Source: Eubacteriales bacterium | Lineage (GTDB): Bacteria; Bacillota; Clostridia; Lachnospirales; Lachnospiraceae | DNA: 29,912 bases | Reading direction: 5' to 3' | Assembly: GCA_030536565.1 (NCBI GenBank) | Contig: JAUNPT010000009.1 | Span: forward strand, 1-29,912 | Part shown: piece by piece, positions 1 through 6,929 of the stretch | Numbering within the stretch: position 1 is the first letter of the stretch | Layout: every line of letters starts with the position of its first letter | Made by a program: the position numbers and the translations under genes | Notes under the pieces: model-generated | The model's input: the letters and a program-made list of their open reading frames with translations, nothing else | Databases searched by the model: none | Told to the model about the DNA's origin: nothing

Positions 1-758
1 AGTATAAGATACCAAGATTTATAGACAAGGTGATTTTTTCCGGAGAGGTTATGCCAATTAAACATTTGAACCAGTGGAGAGCATATTATCCAAAGGCTGT
101 GTTTGTGAATGTATACGGGCCAACAGAAATCACCTGCAACTGTACTTATTATATTGTTGACAGGGATTTTGAGCTTGATGAAACATTGCCAATGGGCAGG
201 CCATTCCCTAATGAAAGAGTGTTTTTATTAGATGAAAAAGACAGTCTTATTACACCTGACAGGCATAATGCAATTGGTGAAATCTGTGTTTCAGGTACTG
301 CGGTGACAATGGGATATTATAATAACAAAGAAAAAACAGAGCAGGCATTTGTACAGAATCCTCTTAATAAGGTGTATAATGAGATTATATACCGCACCGG
401 AGATTTAGGCTATTATAACAGAGAAGGCATGATGTGCTTCTCGTCCAGAAAAGATTTCCAGATTAAGCATATGGGGCACCGTATTGAGCTGGGAGAAATT
501 GAGATGGCAATTAATGCAGAAAATGATGTGCAGAGGGCATGTTGTATTTTCGATAAAGATAACAACAGGATTCTTGGCTTTTACGAAGGTACGGCAACCA
601 AAAAAGCAATTACCCATGAGCTTATGCAAAAGCTGCCAAAGTATATGCTCCCATCGGAGCTTATCCATGTTGAAGCCATGCCGATTACGAAAAATGGTAA
701 AATTGACAGAAAAGTATTAATGGAAGAATATGAGGCGAAAAACAATGGAGAGAAATAA
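1..758 (+). CDS. Amino-acid adenylating (AMP-binding) enzyme, 5'-truncated
   Basis: C-terminal part of an ANL-superfamily adenylating enzyme. The reading frame is open to the window edge, so the true start lies upstream; about 252 residues are visible. Recognisable core motifs run in order: NVYGPTE (A5-like, near base 109), YRTGDLG (A7, near 390), GHRIELGEIE (A8 hinge, near 475) and TKNGKIDRK with the catalytic A10 lysine (near 690). Such enzymes activate a carboxylate with ATP and pass it to a phosphopantetheine thiol. The compact C-terminus and the separate carrier protein downstream resemble DltA and stand-alone NRPS A domains rather than acyl-CoA synthetases. The N-terminal half, which holds most of the substrate-pocket code, is missing, so the substrate cannot be inferred. 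It overlaps the next gene by 14 bases, implying translational coupling. It could be DltA itself, but the decarboxylase partner argues against a plain D-alanylation operon. Confidence 0.85.
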   Translation, partial: YKIPRFIDKVIFSGEVMPIKHLNQWRAYYPKAVFVNVYGPTEITCNCTYYIVDRDFELDETLPMGRPFPNERVFLLDEKDSLITPDRHNAIGEICVSGTAVTMGYYNNKEKTEQAFVQNPLNKVYNEIIYRTGDLGYYNREGMMCFSSRKDFQIKHMGHRIELGEIEMAINAENDVQRACCIFDKDNNRILGFYEGTATKKAITHELMQKLPKYMLPSELIHVEAMPITKNGKIDRKVLMEEYEAKNNGEK

Positions 759-1959
759 GATTATAGAAATTGCAAAAAATGTTAGTACACCAATGTATTT
801 GTTCGATTTAGATGCACTTAATGAAAGAATAAAGAATATGAAAGCTATTCTTGGAGAGAATGTAACATTGTGCTATGCTATGAAAGCAAATCCTTTCCTT
901 GTGGACGCAATGAGAAATAATGCACCAAAGTATGAAGTATGTTCTCCGGGAGAGTTTGCAATATGTGAGAGAGAAAATATTGCAATGGAGCATATAGTTC
1001 TTTCAGGTGTTAATAAGGAAAGAGCTGACATTGAGCATGTAATGAAGGATTGTGGCGGAGCTGGCATATATACAATTGAGTCGGTCAGCCAGTTTAACCT
1101 TATAAATGAATGTGCAGTTAAATATAATGTGACTGCAGATGTGCTTCTGAGGGTTACAAGCGGAAACCAGTTCGGCCTTGATGAAGAACAGCTTGAGAAA
1201 ATAGTTGAAGAAAGGCAGGATTATCCACATATCTGTATTAAAGGGATTCAGTGTTATACGGGAACTCAGAAAAAGAAAATGTCAATTATAGGTGATGAGC
1301 TTATATGGCTTGATAAGCTGTGTGACAGGCTTAAAGCTTCCTATGGATTTATCGCAGAGGAATTAGAGTATGGGCCGGGTCTTTCATACCATTATTTTGG
1401 ACAGGAAGCATATGCCAATGATTTTATTGAGCTGACAGAGCTTTCGGATATGCTTAAGCCATTAAAGTCAAAGTATAAGATTACCCTTGAGATGGGAAGG
1501 TATATTGCGGCTGAATGCGGCATGTTTATTTCCACAGTTGCAGATGTTAAAAATAATAAGGGAGTAAGGTACTGTATTATAGATGGCGGGATTAATCATA
1601 TAAATTATTATGGACAGACTATGGCTATGAAGATTCCTGCATTTACAATGGTAAAAAAAGACGGGACAGTGGTTGATGGACAGGATACTAATCTTGGTGA
1701 TAATGAGAAATGTACGATATGCGGTTCATTATGTACAGTAGGTGATGTGATTGTAAAAAACCTTCCATTAGGGGAAGTATCCGAGGGAGATATGATTATA
1801 TTTTACAATATTGGTGCATATTCTGTCACAGAAGGGATTTATCTGTTCCTAAGCCGTAAAATGCCAGCTATTGCGGCGTATTCTAAGGAAAATGGAGTGA
1901 TTGTTTACAGAGATTTTATGCCTACTGACACAATTAATTCAAGAATTAGTCAGCTTTAA
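745..1959 (+). CDS. Fold-type III PLP-dependent decarboxylase (LysA/BtrK-like)
   Basis: A 404-residue protein of the diaminopimelate/ornithine decarboxylase class (alanine-racemase-like barrel plus C-terminal beta domain). The PLP lysine is K47 in CYAMKANPF. Later landmarks are the phosphate-binding loop EYGPGLSY, EMGRYIAAECG (usually EPGR), the GGINH segment, the partner-subunit cysteine in CGSLCTVGD, and GAYSVTEG (usual GAY motif). The GPG and EMGR changes from the LysA consensus suggest a specialised substrate rather than housekeeping lysine synthesis. I chose the ATG at 745 because GAGG lies nine bases upstream; an in-frame ATG at 730 would add five residues. It overlaps the adenylating enzyme and is followed by an acyl carrier protein. 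By analogy with BtrK of butirosin biosynthesis, which decarboxylates glutamate bound to an ACP, it may act on a carrier-bound amino acid. That is inference; a free amino acid decarboxylase is the main alternative. Confidence 0.85.
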   Translation: MERNKIIEIAKNVSTPMYLFDLDALNERIKNMKAILGENVTLCYAMKANPFLVDAMRNNAPKYEVCSPGEFAICERENIAMEHIVLSGVNKERADIEHVMKDCGGAGIYTIESVSQFNLINECAVKYNVTADVLLRVTSGNQFGLDEEQLEKIVEERQDYPHICIKGIQCYTGTQKKKMSIIGDELIWLDKLCDRLKASYGFIAEELEYGPGLSYHYFGQEAYANDFIELTELSDMLKPLKSKYKITLEMGRYIAAECGMFISTVADVKNNKGVRYCIIDGGINHINYYGQTMAMKIPAFTMVKKDGTVVDGQDTNLGDNEKCTICGSLCTVGDVIVKNLPLGEVSEGDMIIFYNIGAYSVTEGIYLFLSRKMPAIAAYSKENGVIVYRDFMPTDTINSRISQL

Positions 1960-1962
1960 CTA

Positions 1963-1991
1963 TTGACATGGAATATATCATGTTGTATTTT
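1963..1991 (+). promoter_or_regulatory. Probable sigma-A promoter for the acyl carrier protein gene
   Basis: TTGACA at 1963-1968 is followed after 17 bases by TATTTT at 1986-1991. It starts just after the decarboxylase stop codon and would give a leader of about 60 bases before the carrier protein ATG at 2057. The carrier protein can therefore be transcribed independently of the two enzymes upstream. Confidence 0.6.
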
Positions 1992-2056
1992 AAATTCGAC
2001 GTAATAATAAAATTTACGAAATATTTTCATATGTACAGAAAGGTTAGGTAATTTTT

Positions 2057-2284
2057 ATGGATCAGTTAATGGATATTTTAACAGAGGTTAATGCAGATGT
2101 TGATTTTGAAACATGCGAAACACTGATTGATGATGGTATTCTTGATTCTTTTGATATTGTTTCAATTGTTGGTGAATTAAATGATGCATTTGATATTGAG
2201 ATTACACCAGTTGATATAGTACCAGAAAACTTCAATTCAGCGGAAGCTATGTGGGAAATGATTCAGCGTTTACAGGATAACTAG
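2057..2284 (+). CDS. Acyl/peptidyl carrier protein (DltC-like)
   Basis: A 75-residue stand-alone carrier protein. The phosphopantetheine attachment serine is S31 in GILDSFDIVSIVGEL, and the helix II/III region FDIEITPVDIVPENF is typical of acyl and peptidyl carrier proteins. Its length is close to that of DltC. It needs a 4'-phosphopantetheinyl transferase, which is not in this window. Position directly after an adenylating enzyme and a PLP decarboxylase suggests that it carries the activated amino acid as a thioester. It has its own TTGACA promoter in the 97-base gap. It could instead serve fatty-acid-like chemistry, but no fatty-acid genes are nearby. Confidence 0.85.
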   Translation: MDQLMDILTEVNADVDFETCETLIDDGILDSFDIVSIVGELNDAFDIEITPVDIVPENFNSAEAMWEMIQRLQDN

Positions 2285-2287
2285 GAG

Positions 2288-2315
2288 TTGATATATTTTT
2301 TTTAGATGGTATAAT
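2288..2315 (+). promoter_or_regulatory. Extended -10 sigma-A promoter for the FliD-like gene
   Basis: TTGATA at 2288-2293 and a perfect TATAAT at 2310-2315 are separated by 16 bases, with TGG giving an extended -10 (TGN). The likely start near 2322 leaves a leader of about 70 bases to the ATG at 2392. It lies right after the carrier protein stop and marks a separate transcription unit. Confidence 0.65.
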
Positions 2316-2391
2316 TAATATATAGTATGTGACGATATATAATATATCATTGGCAGGCATGGAGGCCGTTTTTACAAAGGAGTGTGATATT

Positions 2392-3156
2392 ATGTCAACT
2401 ATTTCATTTTATAATTCAAGTACCATTTCATCGTTGTTCTCATCTTTGAATGGCACTAATTCCAATTCGGGTTTCAATGGTATTTTTTCGGGAATCGACC
2501 TTAATACGTATAACAGTATCAGAAGCGGCGGATATGCAAAGCTTATGAGAGCCTATTATGCAAAGCAGGAGGATTCTGTAGAAGATACGGACGCAGATAA
2601 TACGGTAAAGCCGGAGGCATCACAGAAGGTAAATGCTGTATCTGTAAGAGACAGCGCTGCTTCTTTGGTGGATTCAGCAAAGGATTTTCAGAAGGCTTCT
2701 ATGTGGAGCAGAAAAACAACTACAGATTCTGAGGGTAAAACAGTTACAGATTATGATACAGATGCTATTTATAAGGCTGTGTCAGGTTTTGTAGATGATT
2801 ACAATGCTCTTGTTAGTGGAACTGGTAAGTCAGGTGATACTGCGGTTCTTAGGTCGGCAGCTAATATGGTGTCTTATACAAGACAGAATACAGATTTACT
2901 TAAGGATATTGGTGTTTCCATTGGAATTGATAATAAGTTAAAGATTGATGAGGACACATTTAAAAAAGCAGATATGACAACGGTTAAGTCATTGTTTAAG
3001 GGACAAGGTTCCTTTGGCATGTCGGTATCAAGTCGTGCAGCGTCAATTTACAGTTCGGCTGTTTCCCAGCTTGCAAAGCAGGCAACAACCAATACATATA
3101 CGTCGGCTGGTACATATAATTATATCAGCGCTTCTGCATATGATAAGTACCTGTAA
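2392..3156 (+). CDS. FliD (flagellar cap) C-terminal-domain-like protein
   Basis: A 254-residue protein with no signal peptide and no membrane segment. The N-terminal 100 residues are rich in Ser, Asn, Gly and acidic residues and look poorly structured. The C-terminal part resembles FliD_C of the flagellar hook-associated protein 2: a segment with FVDDYNALV, then LKDIGVSIG, KLKIDEDTFKKAD and VKSLFKGQG, then a Ser/Ala-rich helical end. Full FliD is usually 450 residues or more and starts with a conserved N-terminal domain that is absent here. The ATG at 2392 follows AAGGAG at nine bases; in-frame upstream GTG/ATG codons lack such a site. No flagellar structural genes are adjacent. It may be a secreted or filament-associated accessory protein; the role is unknown. 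Assignment is from motif similarity only. Confidence 0.55.
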   Translation: MSTISFYNSSTISSLFSSLNGTNSNSGFNGIFSGIDLNTYNSIRSGGYAKLMRAYYAKQEDSVEDTDADNTVKPEASQKVNAVSVRDSAASLVDSAKDFQKASMWSRKTTTDSEGKTVTDYDTDAIYKAVSGFVDDYNALVSGTGKSGDTAVLRSAANMVSYTRQNTDLLKDIGVSIGIDNKLKIDEDTFKKADMTTVKSLFKGQGSFGMSVSSRAASIYSSAVSQLAKQATTNTYTSAGTYNYISASAYDKYL

Positions 3157-3189
3157 TTGAATTATATTATTTTTGAGAGGTAAATGAAC

Positions 3190-3696
3190 ATGGCTTTATT
3201 AGAAACATGGAGAAATCTTGCATATGAAACAGAGATGAACCAGAATCAGGCATCAGAATTTTGGGGAGCATATTTTCAGCAGGAAAAGGGAATCTATGAA
3301 CAGATTCTTAGTACTCCGGACGCACCAGTGTCTGGAACAGTTGAGGAGCTTGCAAAGAAATTTGGCGTTGAAGTTTTATTAATGGCAGGATTTCTTGATG
3401 GGATTAACGACAGCTTGAAGAATCCTAATCCGATTGAAACTATGGAAGAAGATACAGTTGTAAATCTTGACTATGATAAAGAAAAGTTATATTACAACAT
3501 GGTTGGTTGTAAGGCTGACTGGTTATATGAGCTTCCACAGTGGAATGAACTTCTTGATGAAGATACAAGAAAAGAGCTTTATAAGAAGCAGAAGCTTTCA
3601 GGAACAGTTGTTAAGGGAAAGAAAATAGGACGTAATGAACCATGTCCATGTGGCAGCGGCAAGAAGTATAAGCAGTGCTGCGGAAAGAATGCATAA
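3190..3696 (+). CDS. SEC-C metal-binding motif protein
   Basis: A 168-residue protein ending in a SEC-C motif, PCPCGSGKKYKQCC, with putative zinc ligands C152, C154, C163 and C164. This motif is best known from the SecA C-terminus and occurs on many otherwise unrelated proteins. The N-terminal 140 residues are acidic, mostly helical in appearance and unrecognised. GAGAGG lies nine bases before the ATG at 3190; an in-frame ATG at 3184 is only three bases from it and is less likely. It follows the FliD-like gene by 33 bases with no terminator between, so the two are probably cotranscribed. It may be an adaptor or chaperone-like factor, but there is no direct evidence of function. Confidence 0.75.
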   Translation: MALLETWRNLAYETEMNQNQASEFWGAYFQQEKGIYEQILSTPDAPVSGTVEELAKKFGVEVLLMAGFLDGINDSLKNPNPIETMEEDTVVNLDYDKEKLYYNMVGCKADWLYELPQWNELLDEDTRKELYKKQKLSGTVVKGKKIGRNEPCPCGSGKKYKQCCGKNA

Positions 3697-3720
3697 GGTT
3701 TAAAATTGAAAATAAGATTC

Positions 3721-3764
3721 ATAAAAGCCAGAATTAAATTATGTGATTTAATTCTGGCTTTTAT
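3721..3764 (+). terminator. Bidirectional intrinsic terminator, 19-bp perfect stem
   Basis: Bases 3721-3739 are exactly complementary to 3746-3764 around a six-base loop, with CTTTTAT at the end on each strand. It sits between the SEC-C gene and the convergent membrane-protein gene and can stop transcription from both sides. Confidence 0.8.
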
Positions 3765-3802
3765 GTGGTGGATTTATTTTGTAAAAGCTGCAGACATACA
3801 GA

Positions 3803-4483
3803 TTATAACAGCCGCTTAATATTTATAAGCTGTACTATATTAATTACTGACAGGCCGATTATTGCTGCAATGAAAGCAATTGGCTGAAAAGCAGGGTATT
3901 GTGTCTGGTCAACGACTATAGGGCCGGCGCATTGGGAGAGACTGTAATAGTTCCAGTTTATGTCAGCAGAAATATAGCGCAGTAAATCTTTTAGGTTAGT
4001 GTCACTGCGGTTGAGCCGGGCATTAAAGCTTAAATCTGTGATGGTAAGAGGAACAGTATCGTTACCGTCTGTTATGCTGCAGGGCAGAAGATAGATTGTA
4101 CAGCTTGAATCATCAAGAGAATAGTAATAATGTCCGGTTACCTTGTTAAAGCTTGTATTGTCATAACCGGAATAATAGAGCACAGGGATTGTGCAGTGGA
4201 CAAAACGTGTGCCCTTCCTGTAAAGTTCTTCCAGCTGCTGACGTGAATTTAGAGGAGCAGTACTTAAAGAATCTGATGTTTCCTCCGGTCTGGCATTGTT
4301 TGTTAAGCTGTCTGTCTCAGAGGGCTGTGGGAGGGCTGGCGGAGTAAATTCAGCCGGAGTAAATATGCTGAACAGGTTTGTGCAGATACAGTGTGCAATC
4401 ACAAGGATCAACAATATATGTGAGCAGATGATTAATGTAAAGTGTGTTGGATGTAATTTCATTTTTTTAAATAAATTTATCAT
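3803..4483 (-). CDS. Unknown two-pass membrane protein
   Basis: A 226-residue protein I do not recognise. It has an N-terminal membrane segment (about residues 15-40), a Pro/Ser/Thr-rich linker (about 43-80), a soluble region with several aromatic residues (GHYYYSLDDSS, NWNYYSLSQC) and a C-terminal membrane segment (about 200-221) followed by a short basic tail, NIKRLL. This arrangement places the central domain outside the cell. Candidate starts at 4483 and 4462 both lack a clear ribosome binding site; a GGAGG on this strand (plus-strand CCTCC at 4524-4528) is more than 35 bases upstream and is cut off by an in-frame stop. The start is therefore uncertain. It is a single-gene unit, convergent with the SEC-C gene and divergent from the methyltransferase gene. 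Confidence 0.65.
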   Translation of the reverse strand: MINLFKKMKLHPTHFTLIICSHILLILVIAHCICTNLFSIFTPAEFTPPALPQPSETDSLTNNARPEETSDSLSTAPLNSRQQLEELYRKGTRFVHCTIPVLYYSGYDNTSFNKVTGHYYYSLDDSSCTIYLLPCSITDGNDTVPLTITDLSFNARLNRSDTNLKDLLRYISADINWNYYSLSQCAGPIVVDQTQYPAFQPIAFIAAIIGLSVINIVQLINIKRLL

Positions 4484-4512
4484 TTTAAATATTGATAGAA
4501 ATGTAGTATAAT
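4484..4512 (+). promoter_or_regulatory. Possible promoter for the methyltransferase-Hsp33 operon
   Basis: A perfect TATAAT at 4507-4512 has a poor -35 (TTTAAA, 4484-4489) at 17 bases. It would give a leader of about 130 bases before 4650, in which I see no known riboswitch. The weak -35 makes the assignment tentative. Confidence 0.4.
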
Positions 4513-4649
4513 TTAGTTTCTATCCTCCGCACTTAAGTATATGGGATTTTGCGGTTCAATTCAACCATAACCATTGCATTTTAGTGAAAAAATTGATAAT
4601 ATCGGAGAAGACATTAAGTATGCAGAGCGTTAAGGGAGGTAAATAACAG

Positions 4650-5399
4650 ATGGATGCATATACTGGTTTTGCATATGTTTATGATGAATATATGGATAAC
4701 ATTCCTTACGATGAATGGACTGTGTATTTGTTGGAATTGATGAAGGAAAATGGTATTGATGCTCCTGCGGATATTACAGAGCTGGGCTGCGGTACAGGTA
4801 CAGTGACTATGAAGCTGGACGGGGCAGGCTATAATATGGTTGGCATAGATTTGTCGTCAGAAATGCTCTCAATGGCTATGGATAAAATGTATGAAGCAGG
4901 GCAGCAGATAATATATACACAGCAGGATATGAGAGATTTTGAACTCCCATATGAAGCAGATGGAATGGTAAGCATTGGTGATTCGATGAATTATATCACA
5001 ACATCTGAGGACTTAAAGAAAGTGTTTAGCTGCGTATATAAGGGACTTAAGCCTGGAGGCGTATTTATATTTGATTTAAAGACCATACATTTTTTTAAAG
5101 ATGTGCTGGGAGATAATACATTTGCAGAAAACAGGGAAAGCTCGGCTTTTATATGGGATAATTATTATGATGAGGACAATTGCAATAATGAATATGATTT
5201 AGCTGTTTTTGTTGAAAATGAAAATGATGGAACCTTTGAGCGCTATGAGGAGAATCATTTTCAGCATGGCTTCACGCTTGAAGAGGTGGAAGACTGCGTG
5301 AAAGCAGCGGGGCTTTCTATACGTCACGTATATGACGCATTTACGCATAATGCACCGCAGGAAGCTTCAGAGCGTCTGTATTATGTGCTGGAAAAGTAA
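4650..5399 (+). CDS. Class I SAM-dependent methyltransferase
   Basis: A 249-residue Rossmann-fold methyltransferase. Motif I is ELGCGTGT at residues 44-51, followed by the acidic residue D67 in VGIDLSSEM that binds the SAM ribose, QQDMRDFELP (motif III region) and GLKPGGVFIFDL (post-motif). GGGAGG about ten bases upstream supports the ATG at 4650. The substrate cannot be told from sequence; this family includes small-molecule and RNA methyltransferases. The hslO-like gene starts 31 bases downstream with no terminator between, so the two are probably in one operon. The fold assignment is firm, the role is unknown. Confidence 0.85.
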   Translation: MDAYTGFAYVYDEYMDNIPYDEWTVYLLELMKENGIDAPADITELGCGTGTVTMKLDGAGYNMVGIDLSSEMLSMAMDKMYEAGQQIIYTQQDMRDFELPYEADGMVSIGDSMNYITTSEDLKKVFSCVYKGLKPGGVFIFDLKTIHFFKDVLGDNTFAENRESSAFIWDNYYDEDNCNNEYDLAVFVENENDGTFERYEENHFQHGFTLEEVEDCVKAAGLSIRHVYDAFTHNAPQEASERLYYVLEK

Positions 5400-5430
5400 T
5401 TGTGATAATTTGGTGGAATGGAGGATTAAA

Positions 5431-6309
5431 ATGAGTGATTATATTGTAAGGGCAACAGCGGCAGGAGGACAGGTAAGAGCCTTTGCTGCAACAACAAAGG
5501 ATTTAGTTGAGAAGGCAAGACAGCTTCATAATTTCAGCCCGATTGCCACAGTCGCTTTGGGCAGGCTGTTAACAGGCGGGGCTATGATGGGTACTATGAT
5601 GAAGGGCGATGCAGATTTGGTCACTATTCAGATTAAGGGAGATGGCCCAATAGGTTCAATGACAGTTACAGCAGATTCAAAGGGCAGAGTTAAGGGATAT
5701 GTGGCAAACCCACAGGTTATGCTTCCTCTTAAGAATGGAAGGTTAGATATTGCAGGAGCGTTGGGGATTGGTGTGCTTAGCGTAATTAAAGATATCGGGC
5801 TTAAGGAGCCATATGTTGGTGATACAATCCTTATAACCAGTGAGATTGCAGATGACCTTACATATTATTTTGCGACAAGTGAGCAGGTGCCTTCATCAGT
5901 TGGACTTGGTGTGCTTATGTCTAAAGATAACACGGTTCATGAGGCCGGAGGCTTCATTATTCAGATTATGCCGAATGCATCAGATGAATTTGCTAAGCAG
6001 CTTGAGAACAGAATCCATGAGATTAAGTCAGTTACACAGATGCTTGAGCAGGGAATGACCCCTGAGCAGATATTAGAGCATATATTTGAGGGAATGGAGC
6101 TTAACATACTTGATACAATTCCAACAGAGTTTTATTGTAACTGCTCAAAAGACAGAGTGAGTAAGGCAGTTATAAGTATTGGCGCAAAGGAAATCCAGGA
6201 AATGATTGATGACAATAAGCCTATAGAGGTAAATTGTCATTTCTGCAACAGCCATTATTCATTTTCTGTGGAAGAATTGAAGGAAATGCTTAAATGCTGC
6301 ACCAGATGA
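5431..6309 (+). CDS. hslO: Hsp33 redox-regulated chaperone
   Basis: A 292-residue Hsp33 homologue of normal family length. The N-terminal domain starts SDYIVRATAAGGQVRAF and contains GRLLTGGAMMGTM. The C-terminal redox switch has the expected four zinc cysteines, C236 and C238 (CNC) and C269 and C272 (CHFC). In the known family, oxidation of these cysteines releases zinc, unfolds the linker and activates holdase activity in the cytosol. The ATG at 5431 is preceded by GGAGG; the reading frame stays open further upstream inside the methyltransferase gene, but that part has no family similarity and was excluded. The kinase-like gene follows ten bases downstream, so methyltransferase, hslO and kinase form one unit. 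In an anaerobe this fits oxidative-stress defence. Confidence 0.95.
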   Translation: MSDYIVRATAAGGQVRAFAATTKDLVEKARQLHNFSPIATVALGRLLTGGAMMGTMMKGDADLVTIQIKGDGPIGSMTVTADSKGRVKGYVANPQVMLPLKNGRLDIAGALGIGVLSVIKDIGLKEPYVGDTILITSEIADDLTYYFATSEQVPSSVGLGVLMSKDNTVHEAGGFIIQIMPNASDEFAKQLENRIHEIKSVTQMLEQGMTPEQILEHIFEGMELNILDTIPTEFYCNCSKDRVSKAVISIGAKEIQEMIDDNKPIEVNCHFCNSHYSFSVEELKEMLKCCTR

Positions 6310-6319
6310 GGTAAAAATT

Positions 6320-6850
6320 GTGAGTACAGAAAAGAGTAACATAATATTAATTGGTATGCCGGGCTGTGGAAAAAGTACAGTTGGTGTAGTTCTTGCAAAG
6401 AAGCTGGGGTATGGCTTTATTGATTCAGATTTGGTTATTCAGGAAAAATATGGTAATACATTAGAAAAACTGATTGACAAGTATAAGGACGCAGGATTTA
6501 TAAAGCTTGAAAATGATGTGAATTGTTCAATAGCTCCACAAAAGACAGTTATTGCCACAGGAGGCAGCGTTGTTTATGGAGAGGAGGCCATGAAGCATTT
6601 TAAGGAAATAGGGACTTTAATTTATCTTGAAGTGCAAGAACAGGAGCTGGAAGAACGCTTAGGAAGCCTGAAGGAGCGTGGAGTAGTAGCTAATGGCAGA
6701 AACACCATAAAAGAAATATTTGAAGACCGAAAAAGGTTATATGAAAAATATGCTGATATTACATTCAGACAGAATGGGGAAATACTTTATAAAACGGTGG
6801 AAAGGTTATACAGCCTGATTAAAGAAGGTAAAATAAATACAGTTGAATAG
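6320..6850 (+). CDS. Shikimate-kinase-like P-loop kinase
   Basis: A 176-residue P-loop protein with the length and motif order of shikimate kinase: Walker A GMPGCGKST (residues 12-20), DSD (35-37), ATGGS in place of the usual TGGG, a basic lid region ERGVVANGRN, and DRKRLYEKYADITF matching the R-x-x-LY-x-x-AD end. The GE-x-x-FR-x-x-E motif that supplies the shikimate-binding arginine reads AGFIKLEND here: Phe60 and Glu64 are kept but the arginine is Ile61. The third glycine of the GGG loop is also Ser. ATP binding looks intact, while shikimate phosphorylation is doubtful. GTG start at 6320 with GAGG eight bases upstream. No aromatic-pathway genes are adjacent. It may be a relative with another substrate. 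Confidence 0.7.
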   Translation: MSTEKSNIILIGMPGCGKSTVGVVLAKKLGYGFIDSDLVIQEKYGNTLEKLIDKYKDAGFIKLENDVNCSIAPQKTVIATGGSVVYGEEAMKHFKEIGTLIYLEVQEQELEERLGSLKERGVVANGRNTIKEIFEDRKRLYEKYADITFRQNGEILYKTVERLYSLIKEGKINTVE

Positions 6851-6871
6851 ATATATTTTTTGATATATAAT
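6843..6871 (+). promoter_or_regulatory. Strong sigma-A promoter for the glnS operon
   Basis: TTGAAT at 6843-6848 and a perfect TATAAT at 6866-6871 are separated by 17 bases. The -35 overlaps the stop codon of the kinase-like gene. Transcription would start near 6878, giving a leader of about 50 bases before glnS, too short for a T-box. Confidence 0.7.
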
Positions 6872-6929
6872 AAAAAATACGAGAAAAAGCGGAGCGTGGA
6901 AGCTTACTGCTAAGAAAAGGAGTACAGTC

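Noticed and set aside
4153..4511. Two short plus-strand frames opposite the unknown membrane protein
   Set aside because: They overlap each other and the minus-strand gene, and lack start signals; the minus-strand frame has proper membrane segments.
5332..5430. Upstream extension of the Hsp33 frame into the methyltransferase gene
   Set aside because: Hsp33 begins at MSDYIVRA and GGAGG precedes 5431; the extension has no family similarity.
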